64,000 nucleotides of DNA from Spiroplasma sp. TIUS-1 (GCF_010365785.1 NZ_CP048387.1:558001-622000), one strand, 5' to 3'; positions 19,910-31,036 are shown, counted from the stretch's first letter. Numbers and translations are program-made. The notes: a model not told the origin generated them from the sequence alone.

Positions 19910-21623
19910 TATTATTATTTGTCATCGGCTTTGGATTGTAATGCTTTGATTCATCAATCTCATTAATAGCTATCAATACTATGGGTTTTTTACCAGTTTC
20001 TTGTTTAACAATTGTTCCGATTTTAAATTGTAATGTTTTTTTAATTTCATCCAAACTAAAAGTTTTAGGATCTTTTTTAAATTCAGCAGCTGCTACAAAT
20101 AACTCATCAGCAACCAATTTTTGTGTAAGTTTAAAAATTGGTGAATCTTCAAACACATAAATTAATCCTCTCATTTGAATGTCAATCAATGAAACAATTT
20201 GTTTAGTCTTTAAGTCAATGTTAACTCCCATTACCAATACACCATTTGATGCCAACTGGTGTCTTTCATTGACAACTACCGAAGAAACTCCTCCAGCCCC
20301 AATAGCATTTACAAATGAATCTCCAGCTTTAATTTTCTTATTACCAAATACTATTTTTCCATTGGTAGCTTTTAAAATTTGTCCGTTACTTATCAGCAGT
20401 GTATTTTTTTCATTAACTCCTGCTTCAATTGCTGCTTTTTCAGCTAACAAGAAATTTTTAAATAAACCCTTAATTGGTATGAAATATTTTGGTCTAAAAA
20501 TATGAGTCATTAGCTTAATATCTTCAAATGAAGCTCTCATTGTTCAAAGAGTTCTGTCAGATAAAGACATTACTCTAGCATTAGTTCTAGCTAGTTCATC
20601 AAGTGTTTGAGCATGCCTTTTTTCAACACCTGCAATTGGTGGTGTTGCAAGAATGATAAAGTCTTTTTCATTAAATGAAATGAAATCTTCACTTTCATGG
20701 GCCATTTTCTCAAGTCTAGAATAAAGAGCATCCCCTGTTCCGTTAATAATAACAACACAGTTTGGATATTTTTCAATTTCGCTTGTTGGAATAATATCTC
20801 CAGGCTGTAAGTCTAAATCTTTTTGTACTAATTTTGAATTAACAATGTTAAACATTGTCTTACCATAGACTCCAACTTTTCTTCCAGCATCTTTTGCTTC
20901 TTTTATAATTTCATAAACTTTATAAATATCTTCTTCAAAAATACCAATAATTAATCTAGAAGATAAATCCTTCATAGGACCTTTAATGTATTTTTGGATT
21001 CTATGATTTGGCATTGTAAAGTCAATTCTTTCAGCATATTCAGAGTCACTAATAAACGCTAATATACCTTGTTTTGATAAATCATTTACTCAAAGAGTAT
21101 CAGCTTCAAATGAATATTCCGAATTTGCTTGAATCATATAGTCACCCATATATACAATAGTTCCTTGATCAGTAACAACTGCAAAACCAAATGTATTTGG
21201 AAATGAGGCTGTTGCTTTAAACACATGAATCTCAGCATTTGCAAATTTAATTGCATCCTTATTTTTAATTGTTTTATATGAACTAGCATTATGCTTAATT
21301 TTTTGTTTTGTGATTCTGTCTCTTAATAAATCAACTGCAATTTCACTGCAGTAAACAGTAACATTTGGAAGTTCTTTTAAAAGATTACCTATTCCACCAG
21401 CATTATAAATTGATGGATTTGATAAAAACACCCCTTTTATTTTATCCTCATTTTCTTTTAAGTATGTAAAGTTAGGAACTACTTGGTCAATCCCAAGTTG
21501 TGTTTTTTCTGGGTACTTCAAACCACAGTCAAATATATAAATTTCATTTTCTATTTCGATACAGAATATATTTTTACCTTTTTCATCTTGCCCACCAAGA
21601 GCAAAAAAATTAATTTCTTTCAT
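19902..21623 (-). CDS. RNase J family protein with degenerate metal site (RNase J2-like)
   Basis: This 573-residue protein aligns along its whole length with RNase J (beta-lactamase, beta-CASP and C-terminal domains), but the catalytic motifs are gone. The HxHxDH metal loop is replaced by NPSIYN at residues 69-74, the following THS by TAS, the HTSGHGG loop has no histidine, and PxHGE is PIKGL. Only the Asp of GDY and SDS remain. It therefore should not cleave RNA by the usual mechanism and probably acts as a structural partner of an active RNase J encoded elsewhere, as RNase J2 does in Firmicutes. AAAAGGAG precedes the start. It has its own terminator. Confidence 0.85.
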
Positions 21624-21812
21624 TGTGTAACTCCTTTTATTTAATTTTTAAGTAATCGAATTAATGTTATAAATATTCTACTATACAAAAATGAAAATGA
21701 AAATAAAGTATTGCAATTAATTGATAAATTATGTCTCTTAGAGCTTATAAGCTAATAATCTTAGTATAAATATTTTTCTATTGTCTCAAATTCATATTAA
21801 TTTAAATATTAT

Positions 21813-23096
21813 TTATTTTTTAATACTTGGAATCAAAATTAATATTGCAGTAATTAAAAATGTCCCTACTACAAATATTGGAATTGTGATTCACAGTCAA
21901 ACCAAATCAAGTATTACTTTTTTATCAACAGAAATGATTACAAATAAAGTTGGGATATACGCAAAAAATGTTGTAATTACACATAGGAAAATTGCTTGTT
22001 TAAATATATGTCAAATAATACCATTTTTCTTATAACCCATTATCATAAGTGTCTTATAGGTATTGATGTTTTCAATTATATAAATTGATGTACTTGATAT
22101 AGACATTGCTAACGAATAAACACCAACCACAATAACAATTATTTTTCCCAAGAATGCAAGTCCATTTGCATAAATTTGATTTGGGTCAGTTTCGATATAT
22201 GTACTTGAAAATTGGTTTCCAAAATCTAAAAAAGAAAATGAATATGAAGCAAAAAAGGCAGTTATTATGTACATAATTGAAATGTTTAATAGTTTGTCTT
22301 TTGAATAATCAAATTCCTTTAAACTAAACACTGTACTTTTACTATTACAAAATATTATAGTTAATAAGAAAAAAATTAATTTTGATAAAGGCTTAATTAT
22401 AAAGGCAATTGATAATATTAAAAACAATCCTCCAAATAAATATGTTGCTCCATTTATTTCTGGATTTGATAAATAAATTCCTATAGAAGATGCCATTAAC
22501 AATAGTGAAATAACTATAGAAACTATTATGAAAATAATTTTATTTTTTCTTGAAGTAATTTTTTTTGTATTTACTACATTAATCTTTGAAGTTGAAACAA
22601 ACAATAAAAATAATACAAATAAAGTTGCAACTAAAATATAAATTATAACTTGAATTGGGTTAATAACTAATTTAAATGACTCTTTTAAAATTTGATCATT
22701 TATTAATAGATTTATAAAAATTTTTGATAACGGAAATGAAATAATATAAGAAAGAACTATAAACGGTAATATAAATATAATATTTTCATAGAATATTATT
22801 TTACGAATTTGACTATTCTTAAATCCCAATATTCTAAAATCATAGTACTGATCTCTCTTTAATTCAAAATTCGTACTTGCTGTTATTTTGACCATTATTA
22901 TTGATATCAAAAAAACCATAGCAAAATATATTACTGTAAATCCTGAAGCACTAGATTCCTCTTCTTTCATAGCTAATGTTGATATAAATATATTTAGAAA
23001 TGTTGATATAAATGTTGAAGCTAAAAAAATTATAAAAAATGTTGATAAAGAAATTTTTCAATTTCTTTTTACTTGTTGAAACGCAGTTCTAAACAT
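21813..23096 (-). CDS. FtsX/MacB-like ABC transporter permease
   Basis: This 427-residue membrane protein has about eight hydrophobic segments, with one near the N-terminus after a short basic start ([14 protein letters not shown]), as in FtsX-type permeases. It overlaps the upstream ATPase gene by 8 nt, so the two form one transporter. There is no large extracellular domain, so a lipid, peptide or immunity role of the LolCD/BceAB class is more likely than a MacB pump. One TGA (22011-22013) is read as Trp, and the stop is TAA 21813-21815. Confidence 0.8.
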
Positions 23097-23805
23097 TTTT
23101 GAATAATGTTTCCATTTTTGCTTCAATATCTTTAACATCCATTTTTTCATTTATTGATTCAACTTTTTTTTCATCAATAAAAATTACCACATCCATCCAT
23201 TTAGCAACCATTGGATCGTGTGTTACAACTACAAGAGTTTTATTAAACTCTCTAGAATTGCTAATCAATTCCTTTATTATGATGTCTCTAGTCATCATGT
23301 CTAATGCGCCAGTTGGTTCATCAGCAAAAATTAAATCATTATTACCAATTAGAGTTCTTGCAATTGCTACTCTTTGTTTTTGTCCACCACTAAGTTGACT
23401 TATTTTTTTATTTAATAAATTTTTTATATTTAATTTTTCACAAATATTTGCTAATTTATTTGCATCAATTTTTATTTTATTTATATCTTGAATTAGAGAT
23501 ATGTTTTCAGTTATTGATAAATAATCCACTAATTTATAGTCCTGAAAAATATATGATATATTTTTTGATCTAAATTCTGTAAGTTTTGGTTCTTTGATTG
23601 AATTTATGACAGTACCATTAACTCATATCGATCCTGTATCTGGAACATCCAATCCAGACATCAAATTCAATAAAGTCGTTTTACCTGATCCACTGTAACC
23701 CATAATAGCAACCGTTTTGCCTTTTGATATTGATAGGTTTATATTTTTTAATATATTATTTTTAGTTACATTTTCCAATGAAATGATTATTGACTTGTTC
23801 GTCAT
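23089..23805 (-). CDS. LolD/MacB-type ABC transporter ATPase
   Basis: This 238-residue ATPase has Walker [11 protein letters not shown], signature [13 protein letters not shown], Walker [13 protein letters not shown] and switch VVVTHDP, in the order and length of the LolD/FtsE/MacB class. SD AAGGAG precedes ATG 23803-23805. It is the partner of the permease that overlaps its 3' end, and it follows a small membrane protein gene by 29 nt. Confidence 0.9.
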
Positions 23806-23834
23806 ATGTTGTCTCCTTAAGTTTTTTTTGATAT

Positions 23835-24320
23835 TTAAATACTTAATTTTGGAGGAGCAATTACCTTATTAATGGTTAACTTATTATTCTGATTAATTTT
23901 GGAGACTATAATTAAATAACTGTTATCAAGTCATTTTTTTAAACTAAATATCGTTCTATTGAAATATCGTTCTATCGTTAAAAAATTTTTAACTATAAAT
24001 ATAATCACCTTGTCAAAAAAAGCAAAGTATAAATAAGCAATTAATATTAAATTTATAATTAAAATTAAATTTATAGAAATAATAAAAAGTGAAATACACA
24101 TTAGTATTAATCATCACAAAATAAAAATTACTGGTGAAAACACGATTAAAAAACTATATTTAGCTAAAATTTTTAATGGTTTTTTTGTAGGTTTAAATAT
24201 AACAATTTTATACACAATAAATAAAGGTATTAACAATAAAAAATTAAAAGACATAAGTAAAATCATTAATATTAAAATGAATAATTTTTTAATTTTATTT
24301 TTATCGCATTTCAAGTTCAT
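23835..24320 (-). CDS. Hypothetical small membrane protein
   Basis: This 161-residue protein is seen only when TGA is read as Trp: two consecutive TGA at 24111-24116 and another at 23931-23933. It has a basic start ([12 protein letters not shown]), three or four hydrophobic segments up to about residue 105, and a basic C-terminal tail. GAGG lies 7 nt before ATG 24318-24320. It precedes the ATPase-permease pair in the same direction, so it may be an accessory subunit. I recognise no family. A 16-bp near-perfect tandem repeat (23946-23977) encodes part of the tail. Confidence 0.6.
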
Positions 24321-24427
24321 AATTACCTCAGTGTCTATAAATTATATCAAACCATTTTCTTTTATTGCTTCCCAAAGCGATAATGAAAAAAAGTTTTTAT
24401 TAGTTTTTAATATTATAAATATTAAAA

Positions 24428-24449
24428 AATAGAACCATATGGTTCTATT
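24428..24449 (-). terminator. Rho-independent terminator of the large-loop ABC operon
   Basis: 22-bp palindrome AATAGAACCAT / ATGGTTCTATT followed by an AT-rich tract on the minus strand, 39 nt after the permease stop. Confidence 0.65.
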
Positions 24450-24487
24450 AATAACCTTCTGTTTTATTAATTTTATACATAAATTAC

Positions 24488-26785
24488 TTATTTGATAATT
24501 CTTCTATTAAAGATAACTCAAGATAACTCAAGTAAAACACCTGCACTTATAACTAAAATAGATAATGGTATTCAGACATTAAATGTCGAACCAATATATT
24601 CTAATTGACCATCATTTTTACCAAATTTATATATGTCAGCCTTAGTAGGTTTTTCATCATTTAATTTTTTTGTAGGATCTTTTTTTATAGAATCTTCTAT
24701 ATCATCGTCAATTAATTTTTTATGAGTTGCAGATAAACTATCATCGCTACCATTTTTAAATTGAACACTAAAGTTTCTTTCTCCAAATCATTTATCATCA
24801 GTTGAATATGCCACTAATCCATTTAAAATTAATTTATTGGGTGAATTTAACAATCTTATAAATTTAAAATCAATTTGATCATCTTTTAATGAACCACTAT
24901 TATATGTAATTAATTTTTTCATTTTATTTATAAAATCACCTTTATTTACAATTGGATCTTTATCTAAATCTCACATAAGAACATCAGCAAGTCCACTACC
25001 ATTTGGGTTTGGAACTAAATTTAAATAGTTATTAATATTATTTGTATTTTTAATGCTTTCATCAAAACCATATACATATGTTACAAATGGATTAAAAAAA
25101 TCATTTTGACTATTTTGAAATACTTTATTGTAACCAGAATTATAAAATAATGAAGTAAACATCATACCTGGATTAATTAGCATTTTAGTTCTCATTTTTT
25201 TCAAGTATGTTTCTGGATCTATAAGTTGATCATCACTATTAATATTTCCAATATTATATTGAGGCGCATCATTTTTTATATATTCTCTCAAAATATCAAA
25301 ATAAACTTTAAAGAATACTCGTGCTCCATCTGAAGAAACACCTAATCATTTTTTTTCAGTGTCATTAGCATTTGTAGTTAATCACAAGTTTGTATCTGCT
25401 GCACTTATATTTAAGTTATCAGAGTTACTCCCACCAATATCAAATATTGAAGATCTTGGATTAAAAGTTTCATAAGAATTAACATATGAAAATTTTGCTG
25501 TTTGATTTACAATATCAATTATTTCATTCATTTCACTTGTTGCTCAAGATTGGTTTTTTAGAAAATAAATAAAATTATCAAATCCTGTTGCACCAGTAAA
25601 TCTTTTATTTTTATTTGAATCTAAAGTAAAAAATGAATTTTCATAACTTGATTCTTTGTCAGAAATAAATTTTTTATCTAGATTATTAATAACATTAATA
25701 AAATTTAAAACACTATTATTTTTTATTAATTTTAAATACTTATCTTTGTATGTTTTATTTTTTTCATTATTAATAAAATCATTGAAAAAGTGTTCATCAC
25801 TTGTTGATGTAATAAGTGGAAGTTTATTTTCAATAAGTTCTGCAGCCAAACCATTATAAATTAAATCATTTACATAACTTCTAGACATAAATGTCGCTGT
25901 AGATTCTGGTGGATACTTATCTCTTTCATTATTGATATCATAATTTTGTTTTACATTTTTAACAATTACCGCAGTACCTGTCCCTCTTACATCATGTAAG
26001 AAATAATCATCATATAAAGTAAACATTTCAAAAAAACTTGAAGTCTTATCTTTTGAATTTTTTGTATCTTTTGGAAACACTATTGAAACTTGACTATCAA
26101 TAATTCCATTTTCATTTTTATGGTCATTTCTTATTTGATCAAATTCATCTAATATTGCAAATTTTTGCATTGTTTTTTTACTAAACTCTTGTTCATTCAT
26201 TACAACATTACTATTGACATAAGAATCAAGTATTGCGAATAAAGGCATTACAGCAAATAAGATACCTATGATAACACCAAAAAATGTTGTTGCAATAGCA
26301 TTTCTAAACGATGCAAATAACAATAAAAAACTCGAAATCAGTACTTCATAGATAAATATTGTTAACATACCAAAGACTAATTGAACAGTTGACATTTGGA
26401 TATATGACACACCTGAGAATAAACCCAAAAAAAACCAAATAAAGAAGAAAAGTATTTCAATAGGTAAAATATACGTTTTTTGAGCAAATAGTCTCTGAAA
26501 AAATATACTATCATTTTTATATCCACTTCTTATTTCTAAATTTGTGACACCCAAATCGAGGTCCTTATTATAAGATGAACCTACAAAAAAAAGATTAAAA
26601 AATGTCACATAAATTAAAAGAAGAGCAAATGATACTCATCCAAATATGGATAAGTTTGCTGATATAATCCCATAAACTGTTGATCCTACAAAGGCTAAGA
26701 TAAATATGCAGAATAATACAATATTAATTTTAGAATAAATTTGATTTAAAACTACTCTCTTGAAAATTGGATAATTATTAAACAT
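24488..26785 (-). CDS. ABC-2-like transporter permease with very large non-membrane loop
   Basis: This 765-residue membrane protein has about six hydrophobic segments in the first 215 residues and one more near residues 735-755. Between them lies a hydrophilic region of over 500 residues, presumably outside the cell. All TGA-split pieces are in one frame, and the stop is TAA 24488-24490. It starts 2 nt after its ATPase gene and has SD GGAG. The layout, with the same ATPase partner type, is repeated at 61904-63646. The function is probably export or surface-protein handling; there is no direct evidence. Confidence 0.75.
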
Positions 26786-26787
26786 AA

Positions 26788-28002
26788 CTATTTTTCTCCT
26801 TTAATTTTGTTTTCATCTAAAACTCGTCCAAATACTTCTTCATATTTAGCATTATATTTTTCATCTTCAACTTCTTTTATCTTGTCATAATCAATACCTT
26901 TAATTTCACGGCCAACTACTTTAATGTAAATTTTTCTCAAATCTTCATTTTTCACGTCAAAATATTCATCATAAACTAATTGGCCATATCCATCTTGTTT
27001 TTTCAATAAAATAGCCCTATTAACAGAATTATTTAATTCATCAATATTATGAGATGTAATAATAATTGTTTTGTTATGTTCTTTACTCAAGTGCTTTAGA
27101 ACCCCCATAAATTCTAATCTAGAATAAACATCAAGGTTTGCTGTTGGTTCATCTAAAATTATGATTTCGGGATTGGTTACAAGCACTGAAAGTAATAACG
27201 CTTTTTTTTGCATACCAGCAGATAAGTCTGAGAATTTGTTTTTTGCATATGGCTTAAGAGTTAAAGCTTCCAAATATAAATTAATATACTTATCTAATTC
27301 TTTTTTATGAACTCCTTTTAACATCGCTGAGTAATATGCAAATTGAACAATATTAAAGTTTTTTGGGTAGTTATTTTGATCAGGAAAAAACGCAATTCTA
27401 CTTAAAGCATTTTTTTCATTTAGTTGTTTACCTTCAAGAGAAACAAAACCTGAGTCTTTTTTAAGTTCATTAAATATTAGTTTAATTGTTGTAGTTTTAC
27501 CTGTCCCATTGTCTCCAATAAAACCAACCATTTCACCTTTCTTAATTGAAAATGAAATATTTTTAACACCACTGCCATTACCAAATTCTTTTGTAACTCC
27601 AGAGACAATAAAATATGGATTTGTTTCTAATCTCATTCTTACAATATTTCTTCCCGAAATTGTTGATTCATCAACAAATTCAACTTTGTCTCTATTTTTT
27701 CTTTTATTTTTTAATGCAACTAATTTATTTTCTTCTTTAATGTCTTTAATGTCAATGGTTTTGATCATATCGATGTCAATTGGTTTTTTGGTATTATTTT
27801 TTTTAAGAACTTCTGAAAGAATTTCTAAGTTATCCCTTTTACCAAACTCATAGTCTTGAATTGCTACAGTAGGGTCAGGCTGATACGGTTTTCTATATAA
27901 ATGAGATTCATTTTGTTCTTTAATATCAAACGCATCATAGTATTCACTCTTTTTAGCATTACTTGGTTGTTGTTCATTTTGATTTTTTTTATTGTCAAAC
28001 AT
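26788..28002 (-). CDS. ABC transporter ATPase with long hydrophilic N-terminal extension
   Basis: This protein has 404 residues, while such ATPases usually have about 240-310. Residues 1-130 are charged, with a repeated-looking IDIDMIKTIDIKDIK segment and no known fold. The ABC domain follows: Walker A GDNGTGKTTT, signature LSAGMQKKALL (SAGM in place of SGGQ, as in ABC-2 drug/polysaccharide exporters), Walker B IIILDEPTANLD and ITSHNIDEL. It ends 2 nt before the permease gene. It is closely related by eye to the partial ATPase at the right edge of the window. Confidence 0.88.
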   Translation of the reverse strand: MFDNKKNQNEQQPSNAKKSEYYDAFDIKEQNESHLYRKPYQPDPTVAIQDYEFGKRDNLEILSEVLKKNNTKKPIDIDMIKTIDIKDIKEENKLVALKNKRKNRDKVEFVDESTISGRNIVRMRLETNPYFIVSGVTKEFGNGSGVKNISFSIKKGEMVGFIGDNGTGKTTTIKLIFNELKKDSGFVSLEGKQLNEKNALSRIAFFPDQNNYPKNFNIVQFAYYSAMLKGVHKKELDKYINLYLEALTLKPYAKNKFSDLSAGMQKKALLLSVLVTNPEIIILDEPTANLDVYSRLEFMGVLKHLSKEHNKTIIITSHNIDELNNSVNRAILLKKQDGYGQLVYDEYFDVKNEDLRKIYIKVVGREIKGIDYDKIKEVEDEKYNAKYEEVFGRVLDENKIKGEK

Positions 28003-28055
28003 GCTCGCTAAATCCTATTAGTTTTAAATATGTATATATTATATATATTTTTGAC

Positions 28056-28076
28056 TATAATATTTTTAAAAGAGGT
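28056..28076 (+). promoter_or_regulatory. trpS -10 element and ribosome binding site
   Basis: TATAAT at 28056-28061 is preceded by TG two bases upstream (TGAC), close to an extended -10. AGAGGT at 28071-28076 lies 8 nt before the ATG. This is the gap between divergently transcribed genes. Confidence 0.5.
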
Positions 28077-28084
28077 ACCCTTAT

Positions 28085-29080
28085 ATGAAAAAAGTAATTA
28101 CAGGAATAACAACAACTGGAACTATAACTTTAGGTAATTATATTGGAGCAATTAAACCAATGTTGGAATTACAAGATGAAAGTGAAATGTATATGTTTGT
28201 AGCTGACCTTCATGCATTAGTAACACCAGGAAATGCAAAGGACTTAAGAGAAAGAATAAGTAACGCATCAGCATTGTATTTTGCTTGTGGTTTCGATTCA
28301 AATAAAACTACAATTTTTATTCAATCAGAAGTACCTGCACATCCACAACTAGCATGAATATTAGGATGTAATACTACAATTGGTGAGTTATCACGAATGA
28401 CACAGTTTAAAGATAAATCGCAGGCTAAAAAATCTAGTAATGGTACCGAAACAATCCCTACAGGATTATTAACTTACCCTACACTTATGGCTGCTGACAT
28501 TCTTTTATACGATATAAATATCGTTCCTGTAGGTAAAGACCAAAAACAACATATTGAACTAACAAGAAATATTGCAACAAGAATGAATAACAAGTATGGT
28601 AAAGATTTATTTACAATACCAGAAGAATATACAACAACTGTTTCTGCTAAAATTATGGATCTACAAGATCCTACAAAAAAGATGTCAAAATCATCTGATA
28701 ACTTAAAATCATTCATTTCCTTACTTGATTCTCCCGAGCTAGCCAAAAAGAAAATAAATTCAGCTGTTACAGATTCTGAAAACCTTATTAAATACGATCC
28801 TGAAAATAAACCTGGTGTTTCAAATTTAATAACAATTTATAGTTCTTTAAAAAACATGGAAATTGAAGAAGTAGTCAAGCATTTTGAGAACCAAAATTAT
28901 GGTGTTTTAAAATTTGAGGTTGGTCAAGTTGTCGGTGAATTACTAGCTGATATTCAATCCAAGTTTATTAAATTAGTTGGGACTAAAGAATTACGTGAAT
29001 TATTAGACAAAGGTAAAAATCGTGCAAATGAAATTGCCAATAAAAAGCTTAAATTTATACAAGAAAAAATCGGTCTATAA
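28085..29080 (+). CDS. trpS: Tryptophanyl-tRNA synthetase
   Basis: TrpRS (331 residues, normal length) charges tRNA-Trp. The class I signature is ITLGNYIGAIKP (TxxxGNY form of HIGH), and KKMSKSSDN is the KMSKS loop. One conserved tryptophan (residue 91, in QLAWILGC) is encoded by TGA at 28355-28357, so the enzyme depends on the reassigned codon it serves. It is followed by a shared convergent terminator. Confidence 0.97.
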
Positions 29081-29090
29081 ACCGATTTTT
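29064..29090. terminator. Bidirectional terminator between trpS and rplT
   Basis: Stem AAAAAATCGGT / ACCGATTTTT with a short loop; A-run on one side and T-run on the other allow use by both converging genes. Confidence 0.85.
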
Positions 29091-29097
29091 ATTTTAA

Positions 29098-30267
29098 CTA
29101 TTTTTTTGACATTTCGTCAGAAATTGAACGCATGTAAATGATCAATTCTTTTTTAGTCATGTCTCTTAAGTTTGCCTTTTGTAATTTTGCTGATAGTTTG
29201 TTTTCTATAGCCATTTTTCTAGTAGTGTTTGAGTGTTTTTGTAAGTCACTTCTTTTTTCTTTAATTGATGCTGATCCATCTAATTTAGATCTTTCATCAG
29301 CTGAAAGTTCTTTAACATTGATTTTTTTAGCAGCTTCAACTTTTTTAGTAGCTTCAGCAGCAGCTTTTTCTGCATTTTTCTTAGCTTCCGCTTCTTTTTT
29401 AGCAGCAGCTTTTGCCTTTTCAGCTTCAACTTTTAGCTTTTCAGCAGCTTTTTTAGCAGCTTCTTTTGCTTTTACATCTGTTTCTGATTTAGCTTTTTCC
29501 TGAATTTTCTTAGCTTCAGCTAATTTTTTTTCAGCCTCTTTTTTAGATTCAATTTCTTTTTTAGCAGCTTCTTTTGCTTTTGCTTCAGCTGCTTTCTTAG
29601 CTTCCATATCAGCAGCAGATGGAGATTGAGTTTTTGCAGCTAATTCTTCTGCATACTTTTTCTCCATTTCTTTTAAAAATTTACTTGCTTCTGATTGTTC
29701 AGCTTTAGTAACTGTTTCAACTGGCTTTGAAGGTTCAGCTTTTTTAACTTCAACTGGTTTAGCAACAGGTTTTGGTGTAACAGCTTTTTTAACTTCAACT
29801 GGTTTAGCAGCTGGTTTTGGAGCCTCAACTTTTTTAACTTCAACTGGTTTAACAACGGTTTTAACTACTTTTTTAGGTGCTTCAACTGGTTTAACTTTAA
29901 CAGCTGGTTTGTTTTCTAATGCTTTTTTAACAATCATAACAATTGCTTCAAATTTTTGAGGTTCATGAATTGCTAATTCAGATAACATTTTACGGTTAAT
30001 GTCAATATTTGCTAATTTAATACCATTAATGAATTTTGAATAACTTAAATCGTATGGTCTAACTGCGGCATTAATACGTACGATTCATAATTTTCTAAAA
30101 TCTCTTTTTCTTAATTTTCTACCAACAAATGCGTAGGCCATTGAACGTTGTACTTGTTCATGAGCTTTTTTATAACTATTTTTCTTTAATCCATAGTAAC
30201 CTTTAGCACGTTTGATTCAACGTTTTCTTCTTGCTCTGGTTACTTTTCCAAATTTTACTCTTGCCAT
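29098..30267 (-). CDS. rplT: 50S ribosomal protein L20 with about 270-residue C-terminal extension
   Basis: L20 is normally about 117-120 residues; this one has 389. Residues 1-120 are a complete L20 ([20 protein letters not shown], then [14 protein letters not shown] and [15 protein letters not shown]), an early 23S rRNA assembly protein and operon repressor. Residues 121-200 are K/P/V repeats containing several copies of KPVEVKK. Residues 205-330 are an Ala/Lys/Glu-rich, probably helical or coiled-coil segment. The last 60 residues look more complex ([31 protein letters not shown]) and may be a small folded end. There is no stop or frame change at the junction. It is the last gene of infC-rpmI-rplT. 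Confidence 0.95.
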
Positions 30268-30285
30268 CTTCTATGTCTCCTTATA

Positions 30286-30474
30286 TTAGATTAGACCTTT
30301 CAATCTTTTCATATCTGTTGGGTGAACAGTAGTTGATTTTTCTAGGTGTCTTTTTGCTTTTGTTGTTCTGTTTTGTGCTAAGTGAGAGCGGTATGCATGC
30401 CCTCTTTTTAAAGTTCCATTAGGTTTCTTTGTAACACGCTTAGCTAGTGCTTTTTTCGTTTTCATTTTTGGCAT
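30286..30474 (-). CDS. rpmI: 50S ribosomal protein L35
   Basis: L35 (62 residues) is a small basic protein of the large subunit, with the usual [14 protein letters not shown] start, [13 protein letters not shown] centre and DMKRLKGLI end. Its SD (AGGAGG) and start lie inside the 3' end of infC, and the stop is 18 nt before rplT. Confidence 0.97.
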   Translation of the reverse strand: MPKMKTKKALAKRVTKKPNGTLKRGHAYRSHLAQNRTTKAKRHLEKSTTVHPTDMKRLKGLI

Positions 30475-31036
30475 TGTTTTTACCTCCTGATTTTATTTTG
30501 CTAGGTACGATATACATATCTAGGAATCTATTTGTTAATTTTGGTTCTTTTTCAACTTTAGCTACGTCTTTGACTTTGTCAAAAAATTTGTTAATTGTAT
30601 TTAATCCAAATTCTTGATAAGCAATTTCACGCCCTTTAAATTTAAGTGATACTTTAACTCTATCTCCATCATTTAAAAATTCACGTGCTTTTTTAGCCTT
30701 AACTTCTAAATCGTGATCTCCGATTCCAACAGTTAATCTTATCTCTCTGTTTTCAGTACGTACTTGATTCTTTTTAAGATCTTTTTGTTTACGTTTTTGT
30801 TCGTACTTATATTTTCCATAATCTAAGAACTTAACAATGGCTACTCCATTAGGTTGTAGACCAACTTGCAACATATCTAATGAGCTTTCTTCAGCTAATT
30901 TCAATGCTTCAAATTTGTTAATTGGTCCTTGTTTAGAACCATCTTCATGTATTATTAAAACTTCTCTAGCTCTAATTGCCTTATTTAATGGCTCTACATC
31001 TTTTTGATTACGGTTATTGTTGTTGTTAGGGTTCAA
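30440..31036 (-). CDS. infC: Translation initiation factor IF-3, probable TTG start
   Basis: IF-3 (198 residues) checks start-codon choice on the 30S subunit. The N-domain contains [17 protein letters not shown] and [15 protein letters not shown], and the C-domain has [20 protein letters not shown] and [15 protein letters not shown]. The only start with a well-spaced SD (GGAGG, 7 nt) is TTG at 31034-31036; the in-frame ATG at 31079-31081 is inside the leader hairpin. Rare starts on infC are common and allow IF-3 to repress itself. The C-terminal 12 residues ([12 protein letters not shown]) extend 35 nt into rpmI. Confidence 0.94.
   Translation of the reverse strand: MNPNNNNNRNQKDVEPLNKAIRAREVLIIHEDGSKQGPINKFEALKLAEESSLDMLQVGLQPNGVAIVKFLDYGKYKYEQKRKQKDLKKNQVRTENREIRLTVGIGDHDLEVKAKKAREFLNDGDRVKVSLKFKGREIAYQEFGLNTINKFFDKVKDVAKVEKEPKLTNRFLDMYIVPSKIKSGGKNNAKNENEKSTS

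Noticed and set aside
24511-24530. Tandem AGATAACTCA repeat near the end of the large-loop permease as a possible repeat element.
   Set aside because: Only two 10-bp copies; explained as coding sequence.
28085-29080. Many genes look like frameshifted or nonsense-broken pseudogenes in the standard code (trpS, thrS, pyk, uvrC, pepO, ABC genes).
   Set aside because: All breaks are TGA at conserved Trp positions and pieces stay in one frame, so they are intact under the mollicute code.
29138-29503. 121-codon plus-strand open frame rich in Ala/Phe/Ser opposite rplT.
   Set aside because: It is the antisense shadow of the low-complexity L20 tail and has no SD or promoter.
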